This document shows positions 51,522 to 61,800 of a DNA stretch of 64,000 bases, piece by piece. The stretch is from [Scytonema hofmanni] UTEX 2349 (GTDB lineage Bacteria; Cyanobacteriota; Cyanobacteriia; Cyanobacteriales; Nostocaceae). A program made the translations under genes and the position numbers. The notes under the pieces are model-generated. The model did no database searches. It saw nothing but the letters and a program-made list of their open reading frames with translations, and was not told the origin of the DNA. The DNA is taken from positions 1,316,564 to 1,380,563 of the forward strand of contig NZ_KK073769.1 of assembly GCF_000582685.1 (NCBI RefSeq). Reading direction: 5' to 3'. Numbering within the stretch: position 1 is the first letter of the stretch; each line of letters starts with the position of its first letter.

Positions 51522-52223
51522 CTACTTCTTCCAAAGTTCAGTAAATCTCTTGTATACATCTGGAGATATCTGACTTTGTAAGTAATTGAGCGCTTTATCT
51601 TGATGGGTTTTGGCTACATAAGAGTTGCACACATCCGTTAGCTTCACTATTGCAGGATTGACATCATTGGTTTGTCGCCACTGGTTGGTAAACTCAATTA
51701 AAACGTCTGAACTTAACTGGATTTGTAAATAATTTAGCGCTTCAATATAACTAGGCTTTTTCGGATTCTGTTTGAATTGGATGCAAACATCTATCAGCCT
51801 GATATTACTCGGTGTTAAACTTGGTTGATTTAGAAGGTTACGCGCTTCCTTGTCAGCAATACCATTCACCGACAAACCCTGTTTTTGCTCAAATCTCTTG
51901 ACCGCTTCATAAGTGTTTGGTCCATAAAACGGTTGAGTTGAGGGTATCTGAGCATCAGTGGCAAAACCGTGGCGCTTCAAGTTATTCTGAAGTTGGACAA
52001 TTGTATCATGCAACACCTTCTTGGTTTGATCGCCAGCAATGCCATCAGCTTTGAGGGAGTAATCTTGCTGAAACTTTTTGATTGCTGTGACGGTGCGTTC
52101 ATCTGTCAAAGGGTTATTATTCGTCTTCCAGGGAGGATTGCTACCAGGATTACTATCAGGAGCTAGGTATCCGAACCCGATTAAGATATTACGGATGGCT
52201 TCGTTAGTGTAATTAGTTGCCAT
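51522..52223 (-). CDS. Peptidoglycan-binding-domain protein with C-terminal repeats
   Basis: 233 residues from ATG 52221-52223, preceded by AAGGAACC. Two PG_binding_1 units are visible: TVTAIKKFQQDYSLKADGIAGDQTKKVL (about 40-70) and NTYEAVKRFEQKQGLSVNGIADKEARNLL (about 105-135). The C-terminal half has two copies of a unit ALNYLQ.Q(L/I)S(S/P)DV...FT..W, each preceded by a VCIQF/VCNSY segment (about 150-190 and 200-233). I do not recognise that unit. No signal peptide is visible, so either it stays inside or export is non-classical. Confidence 0.78.
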   Translation of the reverse strand: MATNYTNEAIRNILIGFGYLAPDSNPGSNPPWKTNNNPLTDERTVTAIKKFQQDYSLKADGIAGDQTKKVLHDTIVQLQNNLKRHGFATDAQIPSTQPFYGPNTYEAVKRFEQKQGLSVNGIADKEARNLLNQPSLTPSNIRLIDVCIQFKQNPKKPSYIEALNYLQIQLSSDVLIEFTNQWRQTNDVNPAIVKLTDVCNSYVAKTHQDKALNYLQSQISPDVYKRFTELWKK

Positions 52224-52491
52224 GCTTTTTGGTTCCTTGATTACTAAATTACTGATGCTGAAAGCTGGGAACACCGTTTAAAATTTTACACCTTCTTCGG
52301 TTTAGCGATCGCACTGATTCACATTTAGATACCTAGATAAAGCTTGATATCACTTTTATTTATGTGGCGATCGCCAACCATAATTCCTGGGGGGGGGAAA
52401 CCAGGGCAAGCACTAACAGATAAATTTTTGTTTCAATAGTTATAGAGAAACAATTAGCGAAGTTGTCCTATTTGCAGGGAAGATAATTTTT

Positions 52492-53868
52492 ATGACGTAT
52501 GATTACGACTTGTTTGTCATTGGTGCTGGTTCTGGTGGTTTAGCATCTTCCAAGCGGGCAGCTAGCTACGGGGCAAAAGTGGCGATCGCTGAAAATGATT
52601 TAGTTGGTGGTACTTGTGTGATTCGCGGCTGTATTCCCAAAAAACTGATGGTTTACGGCTCTCACTTTCCCGCATTATTTCATGATGCCGCAGGTTATGG
52701 CTGGAAAGTCGGTGAACCAGAGTTGGATTGGGAACATTTCATTACTTCTATAGATAAAGAAGTCCGCAGACTATCGCAATTGCATATCGGTTTTTTAGAA
52801 AAAGCCGGTGTCGATCTAATTCCCGCTCGTGCTACTTTAGTAGATCCTCACACCGTAGAAGTTGATGGACGCAAAGTTACCGCAGATAAAATTTTAATTG
52901 CTGTAGGTGGACGTCCGGTTAAACCAGATTTACCTGGTATGGAATATGGCATTACTTCTAACGAAATTTTTCACCTGAAACAGCAACCGAAGCACATCGT
53001 TATTATTGGTGCGGGTTACATCGGCACAGAATTTGCTTGCATCATGCGTGGTCTTGGTTCCGAGGTGACACAGATTACCAGAGGTGAGAAAATTTTGAAA
53101 GGTTTTGATGATGACATTCGCAGCGGAATTGAAGAGGGAATGACCAATCACGGCATTCGCTTGATCAAGAATAATGTGATCGAAACAGTTGAGAAAATGC
53201 CGGAAGGCTTAAAGTTGACTTTATCTGAAGCAGACCAAGAACCGATAACTGCCGACGTGCTTTTAGTTGCCACCGGTCGGATACCGAATATCGAAGGATT
53301 GGGGTTAGAAAATGCCGGAGTGGATCTTGTTGAAGGTGATATCGAAGGACCCGGATACAGCAATATGATGGCGATCGCTGTCAATGAATTTAGTCAAACT
53401 TCCCAAGAAAATATCTTTGCCGTCGGTGATGTCACTGACAGAATTAACTTAACTCCGGTAGCAATTGGTGAAGGTCGCGCTTTTGCTGATAGCGAATTTG
53501 GTGGCATACGCCGTTTATTCAGCCACGAAACTGTTCCTACAGCGGTATTTTCCAACCCAGAAGCCGCTACAGTCGGTTTAACAGAAACCGAAGCACAAGA
53601 AAAGTACGGAGATGCCGTCAAAGTATATCGTACACGCTTCCGCCCGTTGTTTCATAGTTTAACGGGCGCACAAGAAAAAACCATGATGAAGTTGGTAGTC
53701 GATGGCAACACCGACAAAGTAGTAGGCGCTCACATGGTAGGAGAAAATGCAGGTGAGATAATTCAAGGTGTAGCGATCGCTGTTAAAATGGGTGCAACTA
53801 AAAAAGACTTTGACGCCACCGTTGGTATCCATCCCTCATCCGCAGAAGAATTTGTCACCATGCGGTAA
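52492..53868 (+). CDS. gor: Glutathione-disulfide reductase
   Basis: 458 residues. FAD-binding DLFVIGAGSGGLASSKRAA at the N-terminus, redox-active Cys42 and Cys47 in GGTCVIRGCIPKK, NAD(P)H-binding IVIIGAGYIGTEFACIMRGLGSEVT, FAD-binding NIFAVGDVTDRINLTPVAI, and the C-terminal VGIHPSSAEEFVTMR with catalytic His/Glu of the partner subunit. The second cofactor motif is of the type seen in cyanobacterial enzymes, where NADPH preference is expected. It keeps glutathione reduced in the cytosol. Confidence 0.96.
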   Translation: MTYDYDLFVIGAGSGGLASSKRAASYGAKVAIAENDLVGGTCVIRGCIPKKLMVYGSHFPALFHDAAGYGWKVGEPELDWEHFITSIDKEVRRLSQLHIGFLEKAGVDLIPARATLVDPHTVEVDGRKVTADKILIAVGGRPVKPDLPGMEYGITSNEIFHLKQQPKHIVIIGAGYIGTEFACIMRGLGSEVTQITRGEKILKGFDDDIRSGIEEGMTNHGIRLIKNNVIETVEKMPEGLKLTLSEADQEPITADVLLVATGRIPNIEGLGLENAGVDLVEGDIEGPGYSNMMAIAVNEFSQTSQENIFAVGDVTDRINLTPVAIGEGRAFADSEFGGIRRLFSHETVPTAVFSNPEAATVGLTETEAQEKYGDAVKVYRTRFRPLFHSLTGAQEKTMMKLVVDGNTDKVVGAHMVGENAGEIIQGVAIAVKMGATKKDFDATVGIHPSSAEEFVTMR

Positions 53869-53880
53869 TTAAAGTTATAA

Positions 53881-53932
53881 GTCAATGGTCAATAGTCAAT
53901 GGTGCAAAAACTTTGGACTTTGGACTATTGAC
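53881..53932. repeat. GTCAATA-type heptamer block between gor and the hydrolase gene
   Basis: GTCAATG/GTCAATA units are followed by AAAAACTTTGGACTTTGGACTATTGACTCC, almost the same as the apcE-apcA block at 10653-10724. It overlaps the open 5' end of the hydrolase frame. Confidence 0.8.
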
Positions 53933-54599
53933 TCCTAATTCCCCCCACTCTCCCTTGCATTACATTTACCTCCACGGCTTTGCTTCAAGTCCAAATTCTG
54001 CGAAAGCGCGGGATATAAGCTCGCGCTTTGCCCAAATTCACACAACGTTAAAAATTCCCGATTTGAATTTGGGCGATTTTTCCCATCTGACAATTACGCG
54101 ACAGCTAAAACAAGTTGCTGCTGAATTTCCCCCAAATGCTGCACCAGTGACTTTAATCGGTTCAAGTTTGGGTGGTTTAACCGCAGCTCATTTAGGACAA
54201 CAATATTTACAAGTGCAGCGTATCGTTTTATTAGCCCCGGCTTTTGGATTTTTATCTCACTGGTTGCCATCGCTGGGAGATGAAAAATTGCAGCGTTGGC
54301 AACAAGAAAAATATCTGGAAGTTTACCACTATGGCGAAAAGCTATCGCTACCCCTTCATTACGATTTTGTTACCGATGCTGCCCAATATCAAGAACAATA
54401 CCTGCAACGTCCCATCCCTACCCTAATTTTGCATGGAAAAGACGATGAAGTTATCCCCATTCAAGCAAGCCGCGATTTTGCATGTTTACGTCCTTGGGTA
54501 GAGTTAATTGAACTTGACAGCAATCACGCTTTAGGCAATGTCACATCAGAAATTTGGCAAGCAATTCGCCTATATCTGCCAGATGCCATGAAGCTGTAA
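53913..54599 (+). CDS. YqiA/YcfP-type alpha/beta hydrolase
   Basis: Up to 228 residues. There is no ATG near the start; TTG at 53913 lies in a tandem repeat, and TTG at 53955 (LHYIYLHGFASSPNS) is a more natural start. Esterase features: LHGFASSPNSAKA (oxyanion region), LIGSSLGGLTAAHLG (nucleophile serine elbow GSSLGG), LILHGKDDEVIPIQASRDF (Asp) and LDSNHALGNV (His). Members hydrolyse small thioesters or esters. Substrate unknown. It directly follows glutathione reductase but there is no sign of a shared role. Confidence 0.82.
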   Translation: MDFGLLTPNSPHSPLHYIYLHGFASSPNSAKARDISSRFAQIHTTLKIPDLNLGDFSHLTITRQLKQVAAEFPPNAAPVTLIGSSLGGLTAAHLGQQYLQVQRIVLLAPAFGFLSHWLPSLGDEKLQRWQQEKYLEVYHYGEKLSLPLHYDFVTDAAQYQEQYLQRPIPTLILHGKDDEVIPIQASRDFACLRPWVELIELDSNHALGNVTSEIWQAIRLYLPDAMKL

Positions 54600-54645
54600 A
54601 ATATGAAGTTCTTACCAATTTTCAAAGTCAAGAATCCTAACTCCT

Positions 54646-54697
54646 GTAGAGACGCGAAATTACCCTGCGGGTTCTCCAAAGGAGTACGCGTCTCTAC
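54646..54697. repeat. Palindromic repeat, CGCG-type, with inserted loop
   Basis: GTAGAGACGCGAAATT at the left and TACGCGTCTCTAC at the right, with GGTTCTCCAAAGGAG between. It is followed by AACTCCTAACTCCTAACTAAC, the same tail as after the lysA copies. Confidence 0.8.
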
Positions 54698-54719
54698 AAC
54701 TCCTAACTCCTAACTAACT

Positions 54720-55862
54720 ATGCTGCCATTTATCCGTTCAGATTTAGCTAAATTTAGCGCTTACAAACCTCATCCCGGTAGTAGTACAGCAGAACCAGTT
54801 CCATCACAATTGGATCGGCTAGATACGAATGAAAGTCCTTATGATTTGTCACCTGAGTTAAAAGAAAAACTTGCTTGGGAGTATCAGCAAAGAATTGAAA
54901 CGAACCGTTATCCCGATGGCGGACATGAGACACTGAAGAATGCGATCGCTCTTTATGTGAATGAATCAGCTAATGTCGCGCCATCTTTTTTCACTGCTAG
55001 AAATATTTCCGTTGGCAATGGTTCAGATGAACTAATTCGCTCAATTTTAATTGCGAGTTGTGTAGGGGGAGAAGGTTCGGTTTTAGTTGCTACTCCCACT
55101 TTCTCGATGTACGGGATTTTGGCGCAAACTTTAGGCATTCCCGTTGTGACGGTGGGTAGAAATGATGCGAATTTTGAAATTGATTTACAAGCGGCTGATA
55201 AAGCGATAGAACAAACGCAAAATCCGCCGATTCGGGTGATTTTTGTAGTTCATCCTAATTCCCCCACAGCCAATGCTTTAAGTGCGACAGAATTGGCATG
55301 GTTAAGAAATTTGAGCGATCGCGTTTTGGTAGTAATTGATGAGGCTTATTTTGAATTTAGCCAGACTACCTTAGCTAGCGAATTACCACAACGTCCTAAC
55401 TGGATGATAATGCGGACATTTTCTAAAGCCTTCCGTTTGGCTGCTCATCGGGTTGGCTATTGCATTGCTCATCCGGAGTTAATCACTATTCTAGAAAAAG
55501 TGCGCTTACCTTACAATCTTCCCAGCGTTTCTATCGCTGCGGCGTTAATTGCTCTGCAAAACCGCCAACTGTTATTAAAGTCAATTCCCCAAATGCTCGT
55601 TGAACGAGCCAAACTTATCGAAGCTTTATCTCAATACCCTACATTACAAGTTGCCGAAAGCGCTGCTAACTTTATTTACCTGCGACTAAAACCAAATGCC
55701 TTGAAACAACAAGACGATTATTTAATAAATCTTACCCAAAAACTCAAAACTGCCGGCACTCTTGTGCGACATATCAGTGGAGGATTGCGAATCACAATAG
55801 GAACCCCAGAGGAAAACCTCCGCACGTTGAGTCGCTTACAAACGGCTTTAACAAATCTTTAA
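54720..55862 (+). CDS. hisC: Histidinol-phosphate aminotransferase family protein
   Basis: 380 residues. Fold-type I PLP enzyme: LDTNESPYDLSPEL and NRYPDGG near the N-terminus, VGNGSDELI, FVVHPNSPTAN, VLVVIDEAYFEF, and the PLP lysine Lys236 in RTFSKAFRLAAHRVGY. Substrate-phosphate binding Arg is in HISGGLRITIGTPEEN. The assignment to HisC is usual for this sequence type, though cyanobacteria often carry a second copy used in other transaminations. A palindromic repeat precedes the start. Confidence 0.88.
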   Translation: MLPFIRSDLAKFSAYKPHPGSSTAEPVPSQLDRLDTNESPYDLSPELKEKLAWEYQQRIETNRYPDGGHETLKNAIALYVNESANVAPSFFTARNISVGNGSDELIRSILIASCVGGEGSVLVATPTFSMYGILAQTLGIPVVTVGRNDANFEIDLQAADKAIEQTQNPPIRVIFVVHPNSPTANALSATELAWLRNLSDRVLVVIDEAYFEFSQTTLASELPQRPNWMIMRTFSKAFRLAAHRVGYCIAHPELITILEKVRLPYNLPSVSIAAALIALQNRQLLLKSIPQMLVERAKLIEALSQYPTLQVAESAANFIYLRLKPNALKQQDDYLINLTQKLKTAGTLVRHISGGLRITIGTPEENLRTLSRLQTALTNL

Positions 55863-55945
55863 TATTAACAACCTGCTTTCAAAAAGGGAAAAGGGAAGAA
55901 AAATTTTTAATCCGGGAAAAGTAAAGCGCAGTTTATGTTGGCTAG

Positions 55946-56497
55946 TTAATTAAATCGGGTATACTGATCGCTGCCTAAACGCCGTACTATTCCCACTGTT
56001 TGTGGCAGCACACCTACCAAAAGAGCAAAAGCTATATCAGGCAACTTATCCACCGTTTCTGGTGCAAAGTATTGCTCAAATTGATCGAGAATCTTTTGAA
56101 CTCGCTGAATAGCCACTGGATTTTCTGTAATTTGCTTGATTAACCGAATCCACTGCCGTCTAATCAAGTAAGCTTTCTGACGCTCCTCATAAGAGTCGGG
56201 AGTCAAGAGTTGCAAATTACCTATCGGCAATAAATTTTGGCAATCGCGATCGTAATCACCTCCGACAGCTGCACCTGGTCCGGCAAATTCTGCATGGTAG
56301 CGTTTGAATAGTATTAACCCATTTCGCCGACGACTGTTAACGATAAAGACCTTTCCACTATGCAGCTGTGTGAGGATATCCGAGCCTGGAGATTGCTCAG
56401 TTCCATTAGGCATGACAATATAGTCAAGGAAACTAGTTTCAGGGTAATAAGTTGATACCATAGCAGTTTGATAGCGTAGGCGGTTTTCGCTATCCAT
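55946..56497 (-). CDS. Conserved protein of unknown function
   Basis: 183 residues from ATG 56495-56497 (MDSENRLRYQTAMVSTYYPE); a later ATG at 56461 is possible. The N-terminal part has FLDYIVMPNGTEQSPGSDILTQLHSGKVFIVNSRRRNGLILFKRYHAEF. The rest is helical, with WIRLIKQITENPVAIQRVQKILDQFEQYFAPETVDKLPDIAFALLVGVLPQTVGIVRRLG. I do not recognise a domain. No signal peptide. It is alone, followed on the other side by hisC and preceded by a long AT-rich spacer. Confidence 0.6.
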   Translation of the reverse strand: MDSENRLRYQTAMVSTYYPETSFLDYIVMPNGTEQSPGSDILTQLHSGKVFIVNSRRRNGLILFKRYHAEFAGPGAAVGGDYDRDCQNLLPIGNLQLLTPDSYEERQKAYLIRRQWIRLIKQITENPVAIQRVQKILDQFEQYFAPETVDKLPDIAFALLVGVLPQTVGIVRRLGSDQYTRFN

Positions 56498-56545
56498 GTT
56501 TTCTAAATATTTGAAATAGTTTTGTAGTAGTCTGCACTTCAACAC

Positions 56546-57357
56546 TTAACTTGATTTAAATCAAAATGATTGGTTCTATCTTAATTAATTATCAAGACTT
56601 TTTGCTTTATTTAACTAAGATAAAATTAAATGAACTTTTTTCAGCAATTAAGTAATCATATTTTATGAGATTTAACTGGCTTTGTCTTGAAGGAAACGAG
56701 TTATTTTTTTAAAGCTTTTATAAAGATAAATATCTAAAATGCAAAGTTATTATGAGGAATTGAAACTTTTTTATCGTATTTTTACTGACATGACAATTAC
56801 AATCACTATATTTTGATCTAAATAAAATTGTCTTTTAGTATTTGGATATCTAAAATTAATATCATATAAATAAGTTAAATAGTACATTATTATTTAATTT
56901 TTATTAATTAGTATATTTCTTAAAAAACTATCAGAGTAATGCATAAAAATAAAGCGTTTTCTCCGTGTAACGATCGCCACTTAAATACACGAGCGATGGC
57001 ATAGCGCTGATAAACGCCACATCTCATAAATCGACTTTCTTGATTCACGCGATCGCACCCGCCAATCGGCACTTAGAGTGATTGTCGTATCAATGTGACG
57101 CTGCCATCATGTGTATAATTACATATACAAACATTAGCATTAGATATGCATTTATTTCTTCTCCCAACGCGCCTTTCTATGAGGGAGAAAGGGAGACGCG
57201 TTGAGGTTGGCATTATACTAAATAAAAATTATTCCTTTTAATGATCAAAAAGTACATATGTAAATCACAAAATATTTGATAAATTAATATTTTGTAAATT
57301 TAATTAATAACTATTTATACGTAAAGAAACGAAAATATATAATTTTTTGTAAAAATT
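56546..57357. other. AT-rich spacer without gene
   Basis: About 810 bp, very A/T-rich. It contains two or three HIP1-like sites near 56970-57055 and one good nested hairpin at 57165-57203, with outer arms CAACGCG/CGCGTTG and inner arms CCTTTC/GAAAGG. I see no RNA gene that I can name. Confidence 0.5.
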
Positions 57358-57397
57358 AAGCATTCAGCAAATAGCCTTCTCTATTGCCTGAATGCTT
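57358..57397 (-). terminator. Terminator hairpin of the GNAT gene
   Basis: AAGCATTCAG and CTGAATGCTT form a perfect 10-bp outer stem, with CAAATAG/CTATTG pairing inside apart from one bulge. On the minus strand TTAATTTTT follows. It lies about 95 bp after the acetyltransferase stop. Confidence 0.75.
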
Positions 57398-57489
57398 AAT
57401 CAACTTACTTGGCGTTTTGAGAAAGGGATGCGGTTAGCGCTATGTACGTGCGATCGCACGATATGCTGTATTTACGACGAGTGAAAAAT

Positions 57490-58107
57490 TCAGATAGTTG
57501 AGGAATCTCGTAAGTACTTGTGCAAGAATATCTGTCGGGAGCGTCCCAGAAAAAATGTATTCCAATAAGATTCGACTTGATGCACCTGATATCCTGCCTT
57601 AAAATAAAGCTGTCGTGCCTGATGGTTGTTTTCCAAAACGTGGAGGTATAAGTCTTTAAAACCCCACAAAAGGGCAACTTTTTCACAAGCTTTAAGCAAC
57701 TCCGACGCAGCACCCATCCTCCGATATTTTGGGTGAATAGCTAAATTAGACAAATAAGGAAAACTCTTGCCAACCTGAGTCCAAGAATCACCAAAACGCA
57801 TACCCAGTTCTACAGTTCCAACTAAATTATCAGTTGTAGCAGTAGTATCAACAACAACTAAACAAATGTGATGGGGTGCGCTTGATGCTAGACGATGCCT
57901 TAAATCTTCGTAAATACCCAAACGTAGTAACGGGAAAGCCCATCCCCACATCCCATTTGGGGAGTGAAAACTTTCGGTAATGATTTCGGCAATATTAGTC
58001 AAATCAGCAGGGGTAGCCGCACGAATTTGGAATTGGTTAAAAGGTTGATCGGCGGCGGTATTTACTGATAATTGTTCGGATGGGTGAAAAAACCAAGGTT
58101 TCGTCAA
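57490..58107 (-). CDS. GNAT-family N-acetyltransferase
   Basis: 205 residues from a TTG start (58105-58107); no ATG is available before the domain. GNAT features: FQIRAATPADLTNIAEIITESF, then VGTVELGMRFG, the acetyl-CoA loop LSNLAIHPKYRRMGAASELLKACEKVA (R-x-x-G-A), and LYLHVLENNHQARQLYFKAGYQVHQVES. This is the general type with the H-V-x-E-N-N-x-x-A segment, common in cyanobacteria and plastids. The substrate is unknown. Confidence 0.85.
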   Translation of the reverse strand: MTKPWFFHPSEQLSVNTAADQPFNQFQIRAATPADLTNIAEIITESFHSPNGMWGWAFPLLRLGIYEDLRHRLASSAPHHICLVVVDTTATTDNLVGTVELGMRFGDSWTQVGKSFPYLSNLAIHPKYRRMGAASELLKACEKVALLWGFKDLYLHVLENNHQARQLYFKAGYQVHQVESYWNTFFLGRSRQIFLHKYLRDSSTI

Positions 58108-58853
58108 AGCTAATTTAGGATTGATTTTATTCTAGGAAAATTTTATATAGTATCCCCAAATTCATTTTCTTTCAAGCGATCGCTCTCCTTGTGTCCTTGT
58201 ACAAAACTTGACACCAATGCAAGGCTTGTGCAATGAAATGCAATTATTTTTGATAATAATATAACTTAATCATCCTAAATCTGCATATTTGGTGTTCGCA
58301 AATACCCCTTTTGGGCTTTTTGGGGGCAGAGAGCAGATGGAACAGAAGCTTTTGCATAAGTAAGTGTCTTGCCCTGCCCGCTTTCCCCTGTTCCGGTAAA
58401 CAGATACTCGTCTAATATTATACTTAGGCTGGAAATTTTATTCTTCTAATATTGCTGATACCACGATTGCCATAAATAAAATTTCCCTGTAAATGTTAGT
58501 GCAACTGTTGCGGGGGGAAAACTTAATATGCAGCTTCAGATGGATTTTTAAGCCAGATTGGAGATCTGTATATAGTATTAATCGGTTCTCGCTCTTGATG
58601 GTGAAGGGATTAGCAAGCAAATATGTATTCTGTAACAGTTACGAGTACCAAATTAATTGGGGTGCATCAAAGCAAATGGCGATCGGCATCTTCTATTGAG
58701 GCGAATTACTGTGAGTAAACGCTTTTACCCTCAGCAGTCATGTAGCCAAACCAACTATGGAGTCGAAATGCTCTGCTATTACCTGACTCAGAAACATTCC
58801 CAAGAGATCAGATTATTCTTTAATCGACTGCCGTTGCAGCAGGAAAGCGGTGC
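58108..58853. other. Spacer upstream of cyaC without gene
   Basis: 745 bp. Several short open frames overlap each other on both strands and none has a family or ribosome site. The last 150 bp before 58854 presumably hold the cyaC leader. No dispersed palindromes are present here, unlike most other spacers. Confidence 0.5.
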
Positions 58854-61800
58854 ATGAAATCCCAATCAAACAGTAAGCCGAAAATTTTGGTTGTCGATGA
58901 CGAACCAGACAACCTTGACTTGCTTTACCGCACCTTCTATCGCGACTATAAGGTGCTTAAGGCATCCTCTGGTCCAGCGGCATTAGAACTGCTTCAGCAA
59001 GAAGGAGAAGTCTCCGTGATCATCTCCGATCAGCGGATGCCAATGATGAGCGGTACAGAATTTTTGAGCCTAACCGCAACTCAATATCCAGATATCATCC
59101 GGATTATCTTAACTGGCTACACGGACGTGGAAGACCTGGTGGAAGCAATTAATGCTGGTAAAGTATTTAAATATGTCACCAAACCGTGGGAAGCAGAGGA
59201 ACTTAAAGCAGTGGTACGCCAAGCTTTGGATACCCATAACGTCCTCAAAACCCGCACCCGCGAACTTACCCGCACCCTGCGTCAAGAATCGCTACTGAAC
59301 ACCGTCACAAACACGATTCGTAGCGCCTTAGACTATCGGCAAATTCTGCAAACAATTGTGGATACCGTGGGTCATATGCTAGAAGTCGATGTCTGCTTGT
59401 TGCGTCCTTTCCAAGATGGGCAGTTGGTGGATGAAAATTTTATTTACCAAAGGGGGATTTCAGAGGAATCTTTGGAGAGGGGGGGACAAGGGGACAAGGG
59501 GACAAGGGGACAAAAAGAGCAATTCTTTTCCTCCTCTCCCCCCCTCTCCCTATCCCCCCCTCTCCCCCTCTCCCTCTCCCCCACTCCCCATCCCGCTCTA
59601 CTAGCGCAGACAGTATGGGAAATCCGGGAAGTGCAGGTGATTCATGATGTAGCAAAAGATGAGCGTATTCAGGGCGATACTGCCGAACTATTAAGTCGCA
59701 CTGCTGCTTTTGCTACAGCTAATATTTGCTCTAGCTTGGTAGTTCCACTGATTTGCCGACAAGAACTTATGGCGGTGCTGGCGTTGCACCAGTGCAAGCA
59801 GCCCCGCGTGTGGTCTGAGGATGAGGTGCAGTTAGTGGTGATGGTGGCGGATCAGGCAGCTTTAGCTTTATCTCAAGCTTATGCTTACGAGCAAGTGCGT
59901 GCTTTGGCGAAACGGGAATCGCTAATTAATACGATTACGAGCGCGATTCGCTCTAGCTTAGATCCTGAAGATATTTTTGCCGCGATCACTCAACAATTAG
60001 GACAAGCCTTGCAAGTTGATGGCTGTGTTTTGTCTTTGTGGACAGAGGAAGATGAGTATGTCAAATGTGTGGGATTGTATGAAAGTTCTTACAGTTCAGA
60101 GGATTCTTTCAAACTAGATCATGCTTGGGAAACAGGTAGTAATAATTACGGAACAAATCAAGAATTACCTCAGTCTCTGTCACCGATTCAGGAAAATCCA
60201 ATTCTGCAAGAAATGTTGCGGACACAAGAGCCGGTGGTAATTATAGATATGAGTAAGTGTCCGCCAGAAATCAAAGGGTTTGATTTGCCCTTAAGAGGAA
60301 AAGCGCGATCGCTTATGGTGGTTCCTTTATTGGCTGATGGCAAAAGCATCGGTAGTATTACTCTGCGTCAAGATAGTAGCTCACGCAACTGGCTAGCTAC
60401 AGAAATACAATTAGCATCATCTGTCGCAGCTCAAGCGGCGATCGCTGTACAACAGTCACATTTATACCAAAAAACTCGCGAACAAGCTGAACGGTTGCTG
60501 CAATTAGACAAACAAAAAACCGAATTTTTCCAAAATATTTCTCACGAGTTCCGCACCCCTATAACCTTAATTCAAGGACCTCTAGAATCGGCAGTAGCGA
60601 CAAAAGAAGGGTTATCATACGCCCAAAGTGCGATCGCCTTACGCAACTCAAGACGCTTGCTAAGATTGGTAAATCAACTACTCGATTTGCAACGTCTTGA
60701 TGCTAAAAAGATGCAGCCTAGTTTCCGTCCCTGCAATTTAGTTGAATTTGTCAACCAAATTATCGAATCGTTTCGTCCTTATTGCGAGAAAAAGGGACTT
60801 AATCTGATTACCGAACTAGAAGCATCTCCTACAGTGTACTTAGATATGGAAAAATTCGACAAGGTAATTTATAACCTGCTGTCGAATGCCATGAAATTTA
60901 CAGACGTAGGTGGTAAGATTACTGTGAGATTACAATCTCAAGGCGATCGCTGTAGATTGCAAGTACAAGATACGGGAATTGGTATTGTAACTGAACAAAT
61001 TCCCCACTTATTTGAACGCTTTCGCCAAGCTGAAGGCTCAGAAAATCGCTCTTATGAAGGTAGTGGCTTAGGTTTGGCTTTAGTTAAAGAACTCGTGGAA
61101 ATGCACGGCGGTAAAGTCACTGTGGAATCAGTTTACGGCAAAGGTACTACATTTAGCTTATGGCTGGTCAGCGGAGGCGCTCATCTACCTAAAGAACTAT
61201 TGCTAGAATCGCCTTGTGAATTGAACACCAGCCGCGCTAACGTTGAATTAGCTGATTTAGAATTACAATCAATAGACGAATTTGAAAATATTAAAAAAGA
61301 TTTATTAAATAGTGTTAACACTCAAGAAAATGAACTGAAGACTGGCGAATCAATTTTGGTCGTAGACGACAACCCAGATTTGCGGACTTACGTATCAGAA
61401 ATTCTCCGCGCTAATGGCTATCGAGTGCATACAGCGCGTAATGGTTCCGAAGGGTTCTTGATAGCTAAGGAAATAATACCACGCCTGATTGTCAGCGACT
61501 TGATGATGCCTTTGGTGTCAGGAATGGAGATGATTCGGATGATCCGCAATGAGGAAAAGTTGAAAGGAATTCCAATTATCCTCTTAACGGCGAAAGTTGA
61601 TGAAGAAACCCGCATCGAAGGTACAGAAAAAGGTGCAGATGCTTATTTAGCTAAACCATTTAACGATCGCGAACTTCTGGCTGAGGTGCGAAATCTTTTA
61701 GCCTTGAAAGAAAATGAACGCCGAGTTTTGGAGTTAAATACTTACCTGACAGAATCGGTGCTTAAGCGCTTTTTACCGAGTGCGTTGGTGCAAAAAGCTG

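Noticed and set aside
57165..57203. Candidate structured RNA
   Set aside because: One nested hairpin in an AT-rich spacer is not enough to call an RNA gene; no promoter or conservation can be shown here.
58438..58857. Several overlapping short frames before cyaC
   Set aside because: They overlap on both strands and none has family resemblance; more likely cyaC leader.
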